Shown here: positions 33,887 through 40,374 of the stretch, piece by piece
How positions within the stretch are numbered: position 1 is the first letter of the stretch
How the letters are laid out: the number at the start of each line of letters is the position of its first letter
Assembly: GCA_016464825.1 (NCBI GenBank)
Contig: JAEKNQ010000038.1
Coordinates: 1 to 64,000, forward strand
Reading direction: 5' to 3'
Source of the DNA: Candidatus Dormiibacter inghamiae
GTDB lineage: Bacteria; Chloroflexota; Dormibacteria; Dormibacterales; Dormibacteraceae
Length of the DNA stretch: 64,000 bases
Made by a program: the position numbers and the translations under genes
Notes under the pieces: generated by a model
Databases searched by the model: none
Seen by the model: the letters and a program-made list of their open reading frames with translations, nothing else
What the model was told of the DNA's origin: nothing

Positions 33887-34522
33887 TTGGATAGGTCCGC
33901 CAAGCTCCAAGTGCTGTCGACTGCCGACAGCAGCTTTGCCACCAATTCGTACCTGGTTCTGGACGAGGCGACCCGCGACGCTGCTGTGATCGACTCCAAC
34001 CTGGAGCCGGAGCTGATGGTGGAGCTGGCCCGGAACAACGGAGCGAATGTGCGCGGGATTCTGCTCACCCACACCGACGGCGATCACATCGCAGGCCTGC
34101 CGCGCTATCGGGCGGCCTTTGGTAAGGTGCCCATCGCCGTCCACGGCACTGAGCTGGCCATGCTCACCGAGGGTGTGCCACTCCGGCGCCACTGGGACGT
34201 GGGCCTGGGTACTCTGGAGGAGATCAGAGAGCTGATTCCCGGTACGCCCTATACGGTCGGCTCACTGGCCTTCGACGTCCTCCACACGCCAGGCCACAGT
34301 CCGGGCGGCGTCACGCTGCGGATCGGCAACGCGCTCTTCACAGGCGATGCCCTCTTCGCGGGATCCATAGGCCGCTCTGACTTCAGCAACTCCGACGCCG
34401 AGGCGCTGCTGGCGGGGATCAAGCGCGAGCTCCTGTCGCAGCCGGACGACTTCCTGGTCTTCAGCGGGCACGGTCCGGTCACGACGATCGGCCAAGAGCG
34501 CCGCTACAACCCGTTTCTCTAG
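33887..34522 (+). CDS. MBL-fold hydrolase (glyoxalase II-like)
   Basis: 211 residues with LLTHTDGDHIAG (about 62-73), where the usual HxHxDH is HTDGDH, then TPGHSPGG (about 134-141), FTGDALFAGSIGRSDF and a final GHGP. This is the short glyoxalase II/YcbL-like subgroup, which hydrolyses thioesters. The TTG start lies 8 bp after rel. The replaced second histidine (Asp in place of His) is a variation to note. It links rel with hisS. Confidence 0.85.
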   Translation: MDRSAKLQVLSTADSSFATNSYLVLDEATRDAAVIDSNLEPELMVELARNNGANVRGILLTHTDGDHIAGLPRYRAAFGKVPIAVHGTELAMLTEGVPLRRHWDVGLGTLEEIRELIPGTPYTVGSLAFDVLHTPGHSPGGVTLRIGNALFTGDALFAGSIGRSDFSNSDAEALLAGIKRELLSQPDDFLVFSGHGPVTTIGQERRYNPFL

Positions 34523-34551
34523 TCAGCCAGGATCCCCTGGGCGCAGCTACC

Positions 34552-34557
34552 TAAACT
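34552..34557 (+). promoter_or_regulatory. -10 box TAAACT for leaderless hisS
   Basis: TAAACT ends 8 nt before GTG 34566; no ribosome binding site is present. The match supports GTG 34566 rather than TTG 34557 as the hisS start. Confidence 0.4.
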
Positions 34558-34565
34558 TGGGGGCC

Positions 34566-35846
34566 GTGAGCCGAAGCCAGCCGATCCGCGCCGCCCGTGG
34601 CATGCGCGACATCCTGCCGGAGCAGCGGGCACTGTGGCGGCGGGTGGAGATGGCCGGCGAGGCGGCGGCCAGCAGCTACGGGTACGAGGAGATCGAGGTT
34701 CCCATCATCGAGCCGGCGGCGCTGATCGAGCGGGTGGGCGGCGATACGGACGTGGTGCGTAAGGAGATCTACAGACTTCAGGGCCATGGTGATGCGTCTG
34801 GGGAGCGGGAGGGCCTGCTGGCGCTGCGCCCGGAAGCCACCGCGGGAGTGGTGCGGGCCTACTTCCAGGGCGGCCTGAATCAGCTGTCTCAACCTGTCCG
34901 CCTGACGACCACGGGACCCATGTTCCGGCACGACCGCCCGCAGGCCGGCCGCTACCGCCAGTTTTACCAGTTCGACCTCGAGGTGATCGGCGACCCCTCG
35001 CCGGCCTATGACGCTGAGGTGATCGAGGTCAGCCGCCAATGGCTGAGCAGCCTGGGCTTGAGCGGGGTGAGCTTGGTTCTCAACAGCATCGGTGACGGCC
35101 GCTGCCGCCCCGCCTATCTGCAGAAGCTGAGGGAGTACTACCGGCCGCTCAAGAGGCGGCTGCATCACGACTGCCAGCGCCGGCTGGAGGCGAACCCGCT
35201 CCGGCTGTTGGACTGCAAGGAAGAGCAGTGCCAGCCCTTCAAGGCTGCTGCGCCGCGGATAACCGATCACCTCTGCCAGCCGTGTGCCGAGGCCTTTGCC
35301 GAGGTCCGCTCGCTGCTCGATCTGGCAGCGATCGAATACCGGTTGGATGCCCACCTGGTTCGCGGCCTCGACTACTACACACGGACGGTGTTCGAGTTTG
35401 AACACGCAGCGCTCGGCGGAGCGCAGAATGCCCTCGGTGGCGGGGGTCGCTACGACGGCCTGGCCGCAGCCCTGGGCTATCCGGATACCCCCGCTGTCGG
35501 CTTTGCCGGTGGCATCGATCGCGTAGTGCTTGGGCTGCCGGAAAGCAACGGAGACGGGCCGGCTCAGCTCTGGGTGCTGCCGGTGGAGCGGGGGCTGGAG
35601 GCCGAGGCTGCCCGGGTGGGCCGGCTCTGCCGAGCAGAGCTGCCCGCGGTGGTCGACTTCAGCCGCCGCAGCCTCAGTGCCAAGATGCGCGCCGCCGGCC
35701 GCGCGGGCAGTCGCTGGGTGGCGATCATGGCAGCCGACGAAGCTCAGCGCCAGGCCGTGCAGTTGCGCGACATGCGCAGTGGCGACCAGCGAGAGGTGCC
35801 CTGGGATCAGCTGGCGGTGGTGATTGCCGGCAGCCTTTCGTCGTGA
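34566..35846 (+). CDS. hisS: Histidyl-tRNA synthetase
   Basis: Class IIa synthetase. It shows RAARGMRDILP at the N-terminus, ALRPEATAGVVRAY (motif 2 start), GPMFRHDRPQAGRYRQFYQ, RGLDYYTRTVFEFE and GGGGRYDGL, plus the C-terminal anticodon-binding domain. I chose GTG at 34566; TTG at 34557 is in frame but lies within the -10 region TAAACT (34552-34557), from which GTG is 8 nt away. It overlaps aspS through GTGA, a common hisS-aspS pairing. Confidence 0.97.
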   Translation: MSRSQPIRAARGMRDILPEQRALWRRVEMAGEAAASSYGYEEIEVPIIEPAALIERVGGDTDVVRKEIYRLQGHGDASGEREGLLALRPEATAGVVRAYFQGGLNQLSQPVRLTTTGPMFRHDRPQAGRYRQFYQFDLEVIGDPSPAYDAEVIEVSRQWLSSLGLSGVSLVLNSIGDGRCRPAYLQKLREYYRPLKRRLHHDCQRRLEANPLRLLDCKEEQCQPFKAAAPRITDHLCQPCAEAFAEVRSLLDLAAIEYRLDAHLVRGLDYYTRTVFEFEHAALGGAQNALGGGGRYDGLAAALGYPDTPAVGFAGGIDRVVLGLPESNGDGPAQLWVLPVERGLEAEAARVGRLCRAELPAVVDFSRRSLSAKMRAAGRAGSRWVAIMAADEAQRQAVQLRDMRSGDQREVPWDQLAVVIAGSLSS

Positions 35847-37621
35847 GTGGGTTCGGCGCTCCGCACTGCGGTGCGCTGCGCGCTGGCGACAGCGGCCGCT
35901 CGGCCGAGCTCTACGGCTGGGTGGGTCGCCGCCGCGACCATGGTGGTCTGACATTCTTGGACCTGCGTGACCGCTGGGGCACCGTCCAGGTGGTTTTCAA
36001 CCCCGAGCTGGCGCCGGCCGCGCACGCCGCCGCAGCCGGGCTGCGGGCCGAATTCGTCATCAAGGTCACCGGCGAGGTGCGACTCCGGCCGGAGGGGATG
36101 CGGAACCCTCACCTTGCTACAGGGGAGGTGGAGATTGCCGCTGAGCGCGTCCAGGTGCTGAGTGAAAGCCTGACGCCGCCGTTCCAACTCGAGGACGCCA
36201 GCTCCGCCGACACCGACGAGAAGACGCGCCTCAGCTATCGATATCTGGATCTGCGCCGGCCCGAGATGCTGAGGATCTTGGAGCTGCGGCATCGCGTCAA
36301 CAAGATCATTCACGCCCACATGGACGAGAACGAGTTCATCGAGGTGGAGACACCCATCCTGAGCAAGACGTCGCCGTCGGGCGCTCGTGACTTCCTCGTC
36401 CCCAGCCGGCTCCACCGGGGCCAGGTCTACGCCCTGCCCCAGGCGCCGCAGGTGCAAAAGCAGCTGCTCATGGTCGCCGGCGTCCAGCGCTACTACCAGA
36501 TTGCCCGCTGCTTCAGGGACGAGAACCTGCGGGCAGACCGCCAGCCGGAATTCACCCAGCTCGACATCGAGATGAGCTTCGGTGACGAGGAGGACGTGTT
36601 CAACTTGGTCGAGGGACTGTTCGCCAGGCTCTGGCGGGAGACGATAGGCGTGGAGCTGCCGCTGCCCTTTCCGCGGCTCAACATCCGCGACGCCCTCGTG
36701 CGCTACGGGACTGACAAGCCCGATCTGCGTTATGAACTGGAGATCGCGGAGCTGGGTCCCGTGCTGGTCGGGACGGAGGCCAAGGTCTTCAGGAATGTGC
36801 TCGATTCCGGCGGCGTAGTGCGCGGGCTGGCAGTGCCAGGCGGCAGCGACCTGAGCCGGCGCGAATTGGACGAGCTGGCTGTCCTGGCCAGAGGAGCGGG
36901 CGGCAAGGGCCTGGCGTGGCTGCCCGGCGGCCCGCTCGACAAGTTCCTCACACCCGCCGAGATCTCGGGCATCCAAGAGGCGACAGGCGCGGCCGAAGGC
37001 GACCTGGTGTTGATCGCCGCCGATCGTCGCCGGCGGGCCGAAACCGTGATGGGCCTGATCCGCTCCGAAGTCGGCCGCCGCCGCGATCTGATCCGGCGCG
37101 ACGAGTGGCGCTTTCTCTGGATCAATCCCACCTACCTCTTCGACGAGGACGACGAGGGCCGGATCACCTACGCGCACCACCCCTTTGTGCGGCCTGTGGC
37201 GGAGGACCTGGAGTTCGTGGAGGAGCGCCCCTACGACGTTCGCGCCCACGCTTACGACATCGTCTGCAACGGGTACGAGCTGGGTGGCGGCAGCCTGCGA
37301 ATCTACGATCCCGCGATGCAGGAGCGCGTCTTCAAGCTGCTCGGGATGCCGGAATCCACGATTCGCGAGCGCTTCGGCTACCTGCTGGAGGCCTTCAACT
37401 ACGGTGTCCCGCCCCACGGTGGCATCGCCTGGGGCGTGGACCGGGTGGTCATGATGCTTGCCGGCACTGAGAACATCCGCGACGTGATCGCCTTTCCCAA
37501 GACTCAGTCGATGACAGATCTGATGATGGACGCCCCCAGCGCGCCCGATCCTGAGCTCATGGCGGAGCTCGGTCTTAGGTTCGCGCCGCTGCCTGGAACA
37601 AGCCGCCAGAGCGGCCGGTAG
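35843..37621 (+). CDS. aspS: Aspartyl-tRNA synthetase
   Basis: Class IIb synthetase, 592 residues, bacterial type: N-terminal OB-fold, catalytic core with RYLDLRRPEM, FRDENLRADRQPEFTQLD and GGIAWGVDRVVMML, and the inserted GAD domain at about 285-420. GTG start in a GTGA overlap with hisS. Whether it charges only tRNA-Asp or also tRNA-Asn cannot be settled here. The structured intergenic region follows 11 bp after its stop. Confidence 0.97.
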   Translation: MSGFGAPHCGALRAGDSGRSAELYGWVGRRRDHGGLTFLDLRDRWGTVQVVFNPELAPAAHAAAAGLRAEFVIKVTGEVRLRPEGMRNPHLATGEVEIAAERVQVLSESLTPPFQLEDASSADTDEKTRLSYRYLDLRRPEMLRILELRHRVNKIIHAHMDENEFIEVETPILSKTSPSGARDFLVPSRLHRGQVYALPQAPQVQKQLLMVAGVQRYYQIARCFRDENLRADRQPEFTQLDIEMSFGDEEDVFNLVEGLFARLWRETIGVELPLPFPRLNIRDALVRYGTDKPDLRYELEIAELGPVLVGTEAKVFRNVLDSGGVVRGLAVPGGSDLSRRELDELAVLARGAGGKGLAWLPGGPLDKFLTPAEISGIQEATGAAEGDLVLIAADRRRRAETVMGLIRSEVGRRRDLIRRDEWRFLWINPTYLFDEDDEGRITYAHHPFVRPVAEDLEFVEERPYDVRAHAYDIVCNGYELGGGSLRIYDPAMQERVFKLLGMPESTIRERFGYLLEAFNYGVPPHGGIAWGVDRVVMMLAGTENIRDVIAFPKTQSMTDLMMDAPSAPDPELMAELGLRFAPLPGTSRQSGR

Positions 37622-37632
37622 TATCAAATCGT

Positions 37633-37798
37633 CCCGATCGGAGCGAGGGCATACGTGCGCGTTGCCCAATACAAATCACATAGGGACCCCGGAGTCACGC
37701 GTCCGGACCACAAGCCCGCTGAGACGGGAAGTGGAAAGCCCGCGGCAGGGGACCCACCTGAGTAACTCAGGACAATCCACCGCTCTTGCTCCGGCGGG
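37633..37798 (+). ncRNA. Structured RNA candidate (6S-like or cis-regulatory leader)
   Basis: A 166-nt segment is closed by CCCG-CGGAGCGAG (37633-37647) pairing with CTTGCTCCG-CGGG (37785-37798). Inside are a GGGCA...TGCCC hairpin (37647-37667), CCGGA/TCCGG, the nested CCAC-CCCG/CGGG-GTGG stem (37708-37734) and CCTGAG-TAA-CTCAGG (37757-37771). The closing strand ends directly at the ATG at 37799, so it could mask that start. A 3'-side hairpin before the closing stem and location next to aspS recall some 6S RNA genes, but I found no family-defining sequence. TPP and c-di-AMP motifs fit only partially. Confidence 0.45.
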
Positions 37799-38098
37799 AT
37801 GCCTTCCTTGACGGGCGTACCGCCGGTTCTGATCACCGGTCTGCTCTTCACACTGCTGTTGACCGGGCTCTTCTATGGCCTCTGGCCCTACGCTCGGCGG
37901 GTTTTCATCCATGTGCTGCTGCTGACGGCCGCCGGCGTCCTTCTCGGCCAGGGCTGGTTCTGGCTTGAGCTGCCTTCGCTCCACGTGGGCGACCTGGACC
38001 TCGTGCCCGGCCTGCTCTTCGCCGCCGCGCTGCAGCCGCTGGGAGGACGACTGCCTCTGCCTCCCGGTCTGGCCAGGCGGGCAAAGCCTAAGATCTGA
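37799..38098 (+). CDS. Small integral membrane protein, unknown
   Basis: 99 residues with two to three hydrophobic segments (about 10-30, 34-52, 68-82) and a basic C-terminal tail ending in KPKI. No family recognised. It starts at the ATG that abuts the closing stem of the structured RNA, and is followed 40 bp later by another small membrane protein, suggesting a common transcript leading to the anti-sigma/sigma pair. Confidence 0.5.
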   Translation: MPSLTGVPPVLITGLLFTLLLTGLFYGLWPYARRVFIHVLLLTAAGVLLGQGWFWLELPSLHVGDLDLVPGLLFAAALQPLGGRLPLPPGLARRAKPKI

Positions 38099-38138
38099 AG
38101 CGCGCCGGTGGTTTGGTCGGGGCGAAGCAAAGGAACAC

Positions 38139-38483
38139 ATGGCACAGGGATTCTTATGGATTGCGCTTGGCATCGCGGCCTTACTGGTGGCGCTGGCGAT
38201 CGTGCTGGTGCTGCTGCGACTGAATCGCACGCTGGCGGTGCTTGAGTTGACGCTGATCAGCGCCGACCAAGCCCTCCAGGAGGTTGTGCCAGAGGTGCGG
38301 GCCAGCCTCGGCAACGTGAACGCCATCACCGGAGGCGTCAACGTGGCCCTACATGTGGCCGGGACGCAGGCCGACAGGATGGGCGGTGAGGTGGGTCAAG
38401 TGACTGCTCGCTCGGCCCGCGGCGCGGCAGCCATCCTGCACGGGCTGCGAGTGGGCATCGAAAGCCTCCTCCGAGCAACCTAG
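38139..38483 (+). CDS. DUF948-like membrane-anchored helical protein
   Basis: 114 residues: an N-terminal membrane segment (about 5-27) followed by an amphipathic helical region (LNRTLAVLELTLISADQALQ and onward), resembling DUF948 proteins of Gram-positive bacteria, which are often linked to general-stress genes. ATG at 38139 with AGGAAC upstream. The next gene, YtxH-like, is also a stress-linked type. Confidence 0.6.
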   Translation: MAQGFLWIALGIAALLVALAIVLVLLRLNRTLAVLELTLISADQALQEVVPEVRASLGNVNAITGGVNVALHVAGTQADRMGGEVGQVTARSARGAAAILHGLRVGIESLLRAT

Positions 38484-38521
38484 CAGAGTCCGACTGAACA
38501 TCTGGAACAAGGAGAAAAGAC

Positions 38522-38854
38522 ATGAGCGACAGCAATTCTGGCGGTGGCTTCAGCTTCGGCTTCTTCCTCGGCCTCGTGGTCGGGGCAGGCGGGGCCATCT
38601 ACCTGGCCACAGGTCCCGCTCGCGAGCAGGTGGCTGAGCTGCGCCAGCGCACCATTGAGCTGAGGGGGACCGCTCGGGAGGCGGCGGTTGATCCCGAGAG
38701 TCCCGTCCGGCGCGCGATCGCCGACGGCGTGGCGGCCGCCCGCCGCCGACGGCAAGAGCTGGAGCAGGCGGCGGCGACGGCCAAGGGCTCGACAGAAACC
38801 GCCGGTCAGCGGGAGCTTGGCGGGGACATCCAGGGGACCGTCAGCGATGCCTGA
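38522..38854 (+). CDS. YtxH-like small protein
   Basis: 110 residues: a Gly/Ser-rich start, one hydrophobic segment (FFLGLVVGAGGAIYLATGP, about 14-32), then a charged helical tail (REQVAELRQRTIEL). The GLVVGAG...YLATGPAREQV pattern matches the YtxH family, membrane proteins of general stress responses. AAGGAG lies upstream of the ATG. The stop codon overlaps the start of the anti-sigma factor gene by 8 bp. Confidence 0.6.
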   Translation: MSDSNSGGGFSFGFFLGLVVGAGGAIYLATGPAREQVAELRQRTIELRGTAREAAVDPESPVRRAIADGVAAARRRRQELEQAAATAKGSTETAGQRELGGDIQGTVSDA

Positions 38855-39314
38855 GCTGCTGCCGGGAACGCCAGTTGAGCTGAAGATCCCGGCTCGAGAT
38901 GAGTTCATAGGGCTGGCCAAGCGGGTCGCCAGCTCCCTGGGCGGACAGCTGGGCTTCAGCCTGGACGAGATCGATGAGCTCAACATAGCTGTCGCCCAGG
39001 CGTGCGCCAACTCCATCTCCGACGCTCAGGACTTCTGGGGCGAGGGCGCGACTCTGCAGCTCAGCTTCATGACCACTGAGATCGGCATCCGGGTGGACGT
39101 CGATGTGCTGCCGCCGGATTCGCCCCGGGCCCTGGCTCTGCCGCCCAGCGACGCCCGAGAGCGAGAGGAGCTGGTTGCGGCCACTGATGCGGCAGCCGAC
39201 CAAAGACTGCTCGCCAAGGCAATGATCAGAGTCTTTGTCGACGACTTTCGCGAGCATGTCAACCAGGGCCGGCGCGAAGCGCATTACCGGATGGTCAAGT
39301 ACCTCATCAGTTGA
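38847..39314 (+). CDS. RsbW-like anti-sigma factor (GHKL serine kinase)
   Basis: 155 residues with a HATPase_c fold: the N-box DEIDELNIAVAQACANSISD (about 35-54) with the catalytic Glu region and Asn, but the glycine-rich lid is reduced, as in many RsbW/SpoIIAB-like proteins. It should bind and silence the sigma factor encoded immediately downstream, released when a STAS-domain antagonist is dephosphorylated. TTGA overlap with the sigma gene guarantees balanced synthesis. No RsbV-like antagonist is encoded nearby. Confidence 0.82.
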   Translation: MPELLPGTPVELKIPARDEFIGLAKRVASSLGGQLGFSLDEIDELNIAVAQACANSISDAQDFWGEGATLQLSFMTTEIGIRVDVDVLPPDSPRALALPPSDAREREELVAATDAAADQRLLAKAMIRVFVDDFREHVNQGRREAHYRMVKYLIS

Positions 39315-40093
39315 GCTCGACTCCGAGCCAGGCGCGCGAGGAGCTGCGGCAGTTGCACCGTGAGTACAGTCAGGCGACCTCCGAAGCAGAGCGGGAACGG
39401 ATTCGATCCCGGCTGGTGCCTGGTTACGATGGGTTGGTGCATTTCTTAGCGCGGCAGTTCGCCAACCGCGGTGAGCCGTTGGACGACGTTCTCCAGGTTG
39501 GCTACGTGGGTTTGATCAAGGCGATCGATCGCTTCGACCCAGACCTGGGCAACGAATTCACCACCTTCGGCACGCCCTACATCAAGGGCGAGATCCAGCG
39601 CTATTTCCGGGACAAGGGCTGGGCGATCCGCTTTCCCCGCCGCTTGCAGGAGACCTACCAGCAAGTGGTGCGCACAAATGAGGCGCTGCGCCAGGAGGTG
39701 GGGCGCCAGCCCACCGTGGCCGAGGTGGCCGCCCGGTTGGGCCTGCAGCCGGAGGATGTGCTGGAGGCGATGGAGATGTCCAGCGCCATGGCGCCCACGT
39801 CCTTCGACGCCACGATTGGGGGAGAATCCCAAGAAGGTGGGCGCCAGCTCGGCGAGGCGATCGGAGCCAGAGACGCAAACCTCGCCCGGGTGGAGATGCG
39901 GGAGGCCCTGGAGCGAGCCATGCAGCATCTGACTGAGCGCGAACGCCGCATTCTGATCCTGCGCTTCGTCGATGAGCTCTCGCAGTCGGAGGTGGCCAAG
40001 AAGCTGGGCATCAGCCAGATGCACGTTTCCCGGCTCCAGCGCGCGGCCACCGAACAGCTGAAGCAGCTACTGCCTACGGAATCGCTGGGGTGA
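39311..40093 (+). CDS. RNA polymerase sigma factor, SigB/SigF/SigG type
   Basis: 260 residues. Region 2 includes GEPLDDVLQVGYVGLIKAID and FTTFGTPYIKGEIQRYFRDK; region 3 includes RRLQETYQQVV and the AEVAARLGLQPEDVLEA helix; region 4 ends with LSQSEVAKKLGISQMHVSRL. This is the group-3 sigma of stress or development. The TTG start overlaps the anti-sigma stop. A strong hairpin terminator follows, closing the operon. Confidence 0.93.
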   Translation: MSSTPSQAREELRQLHREYSQATSEAERERIRSRLVPGYDGLVHFLARQFANRGEPLDDVLQVGYVGLIKAIDRFDPDLGNEFTTFGTPYIKGEIQRYFRDKGWAIRFPRRLQETYQQVVRTNEALRQEVGRQPTVAEVAARLGLQPEDVLEAMEMSSAMAPTSFDATIGGESQEGGRQLGEAIGARDANLARVEMREALERAMQHLTERERRILILRFVDELSQSEVAKKLGISQMHVSRLQRAATEQLKQLLPTESLG

Positions 40094-40098
40094 CGGGC

Positions 40099-40120
40099 AA
40101 GGGGAGGCAGGCCTCCCCTT
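40099..40120 (+). terminator. Hairpin terminator after the sigma factor gene
   Basis: AAGGGGAGG-CAGG-CCTCCCCTT is a perfect 9-bp stem with a 4-nt loop, 6 nt past the sigma stop. Only a short pyrimidine run follows, but position and stability favour a Rho-independent or hairpin-assisted terminator. Confidence 0.65.
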
Positions 40121-40334
40121 CCAAAACCCCTCCCGGTCAGTGTGGTAGGCAAGCTCGTGTCAGAGCCGCACGAGAGTCTTTGAAATCCATCATCTGTTGT
40201 CGCCACGGACGTCGTGTACCGGCGGGATGAACCCGGCCGATCGACCTAGGGATGGACACGAGACGCTCAACCATCACGGCGCTGCCTGTCACCATCAAGT
40301 CGCTCGTGCCGCTGGCATGAAGCTGACGTTGGGT

Positions 40335-40363
40335 TTGCGCAACACCAGCGCCGCAGGTAGACT
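40335..40363 (+). promoter_or_regulatory. Promoter of alaS
   Basis: TTGCGC (40335-40340), a 17-nt spacer and TAGACT (40358-40363) form a housekeeping-type promoter. The GTG of alaS at 40375 is 11 nt after the -10 box, giving a leader of about 0-5 nt. The rest of the 281-bp gap shows no gene and no T-box motif. Confidence 0.55.
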
Positions 40364-40374
40364 CAGCCAGTTCC

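Noticed and set aside
34551-35954. 467-codon minus-strand open frame opposite hisS
   Set aside because: Shadow of hisS; rich in Arg/Gln/His without motifs.
35807-37669. 620-codon minus-strand open frame opposite aspS
   Set aside because: No domain pattern; low-complexity His/Leu/Val composition typical of antisense frames; aspS is intact.
37633-37798. TPP or c-di-AMP riboswitch
   Set aside because: CTGAGA and GGGGACCCA are reminiscent, but the remaining conserved parts of each family (CTGGATAATGCCAG, GTAGGG) are not found.
40121-40334. T-box or other aminoacyl-tRNA sensor before alaS
   Set aside because: No T-box core; the promoter at 40335-40363 leaves a near-zero leader.
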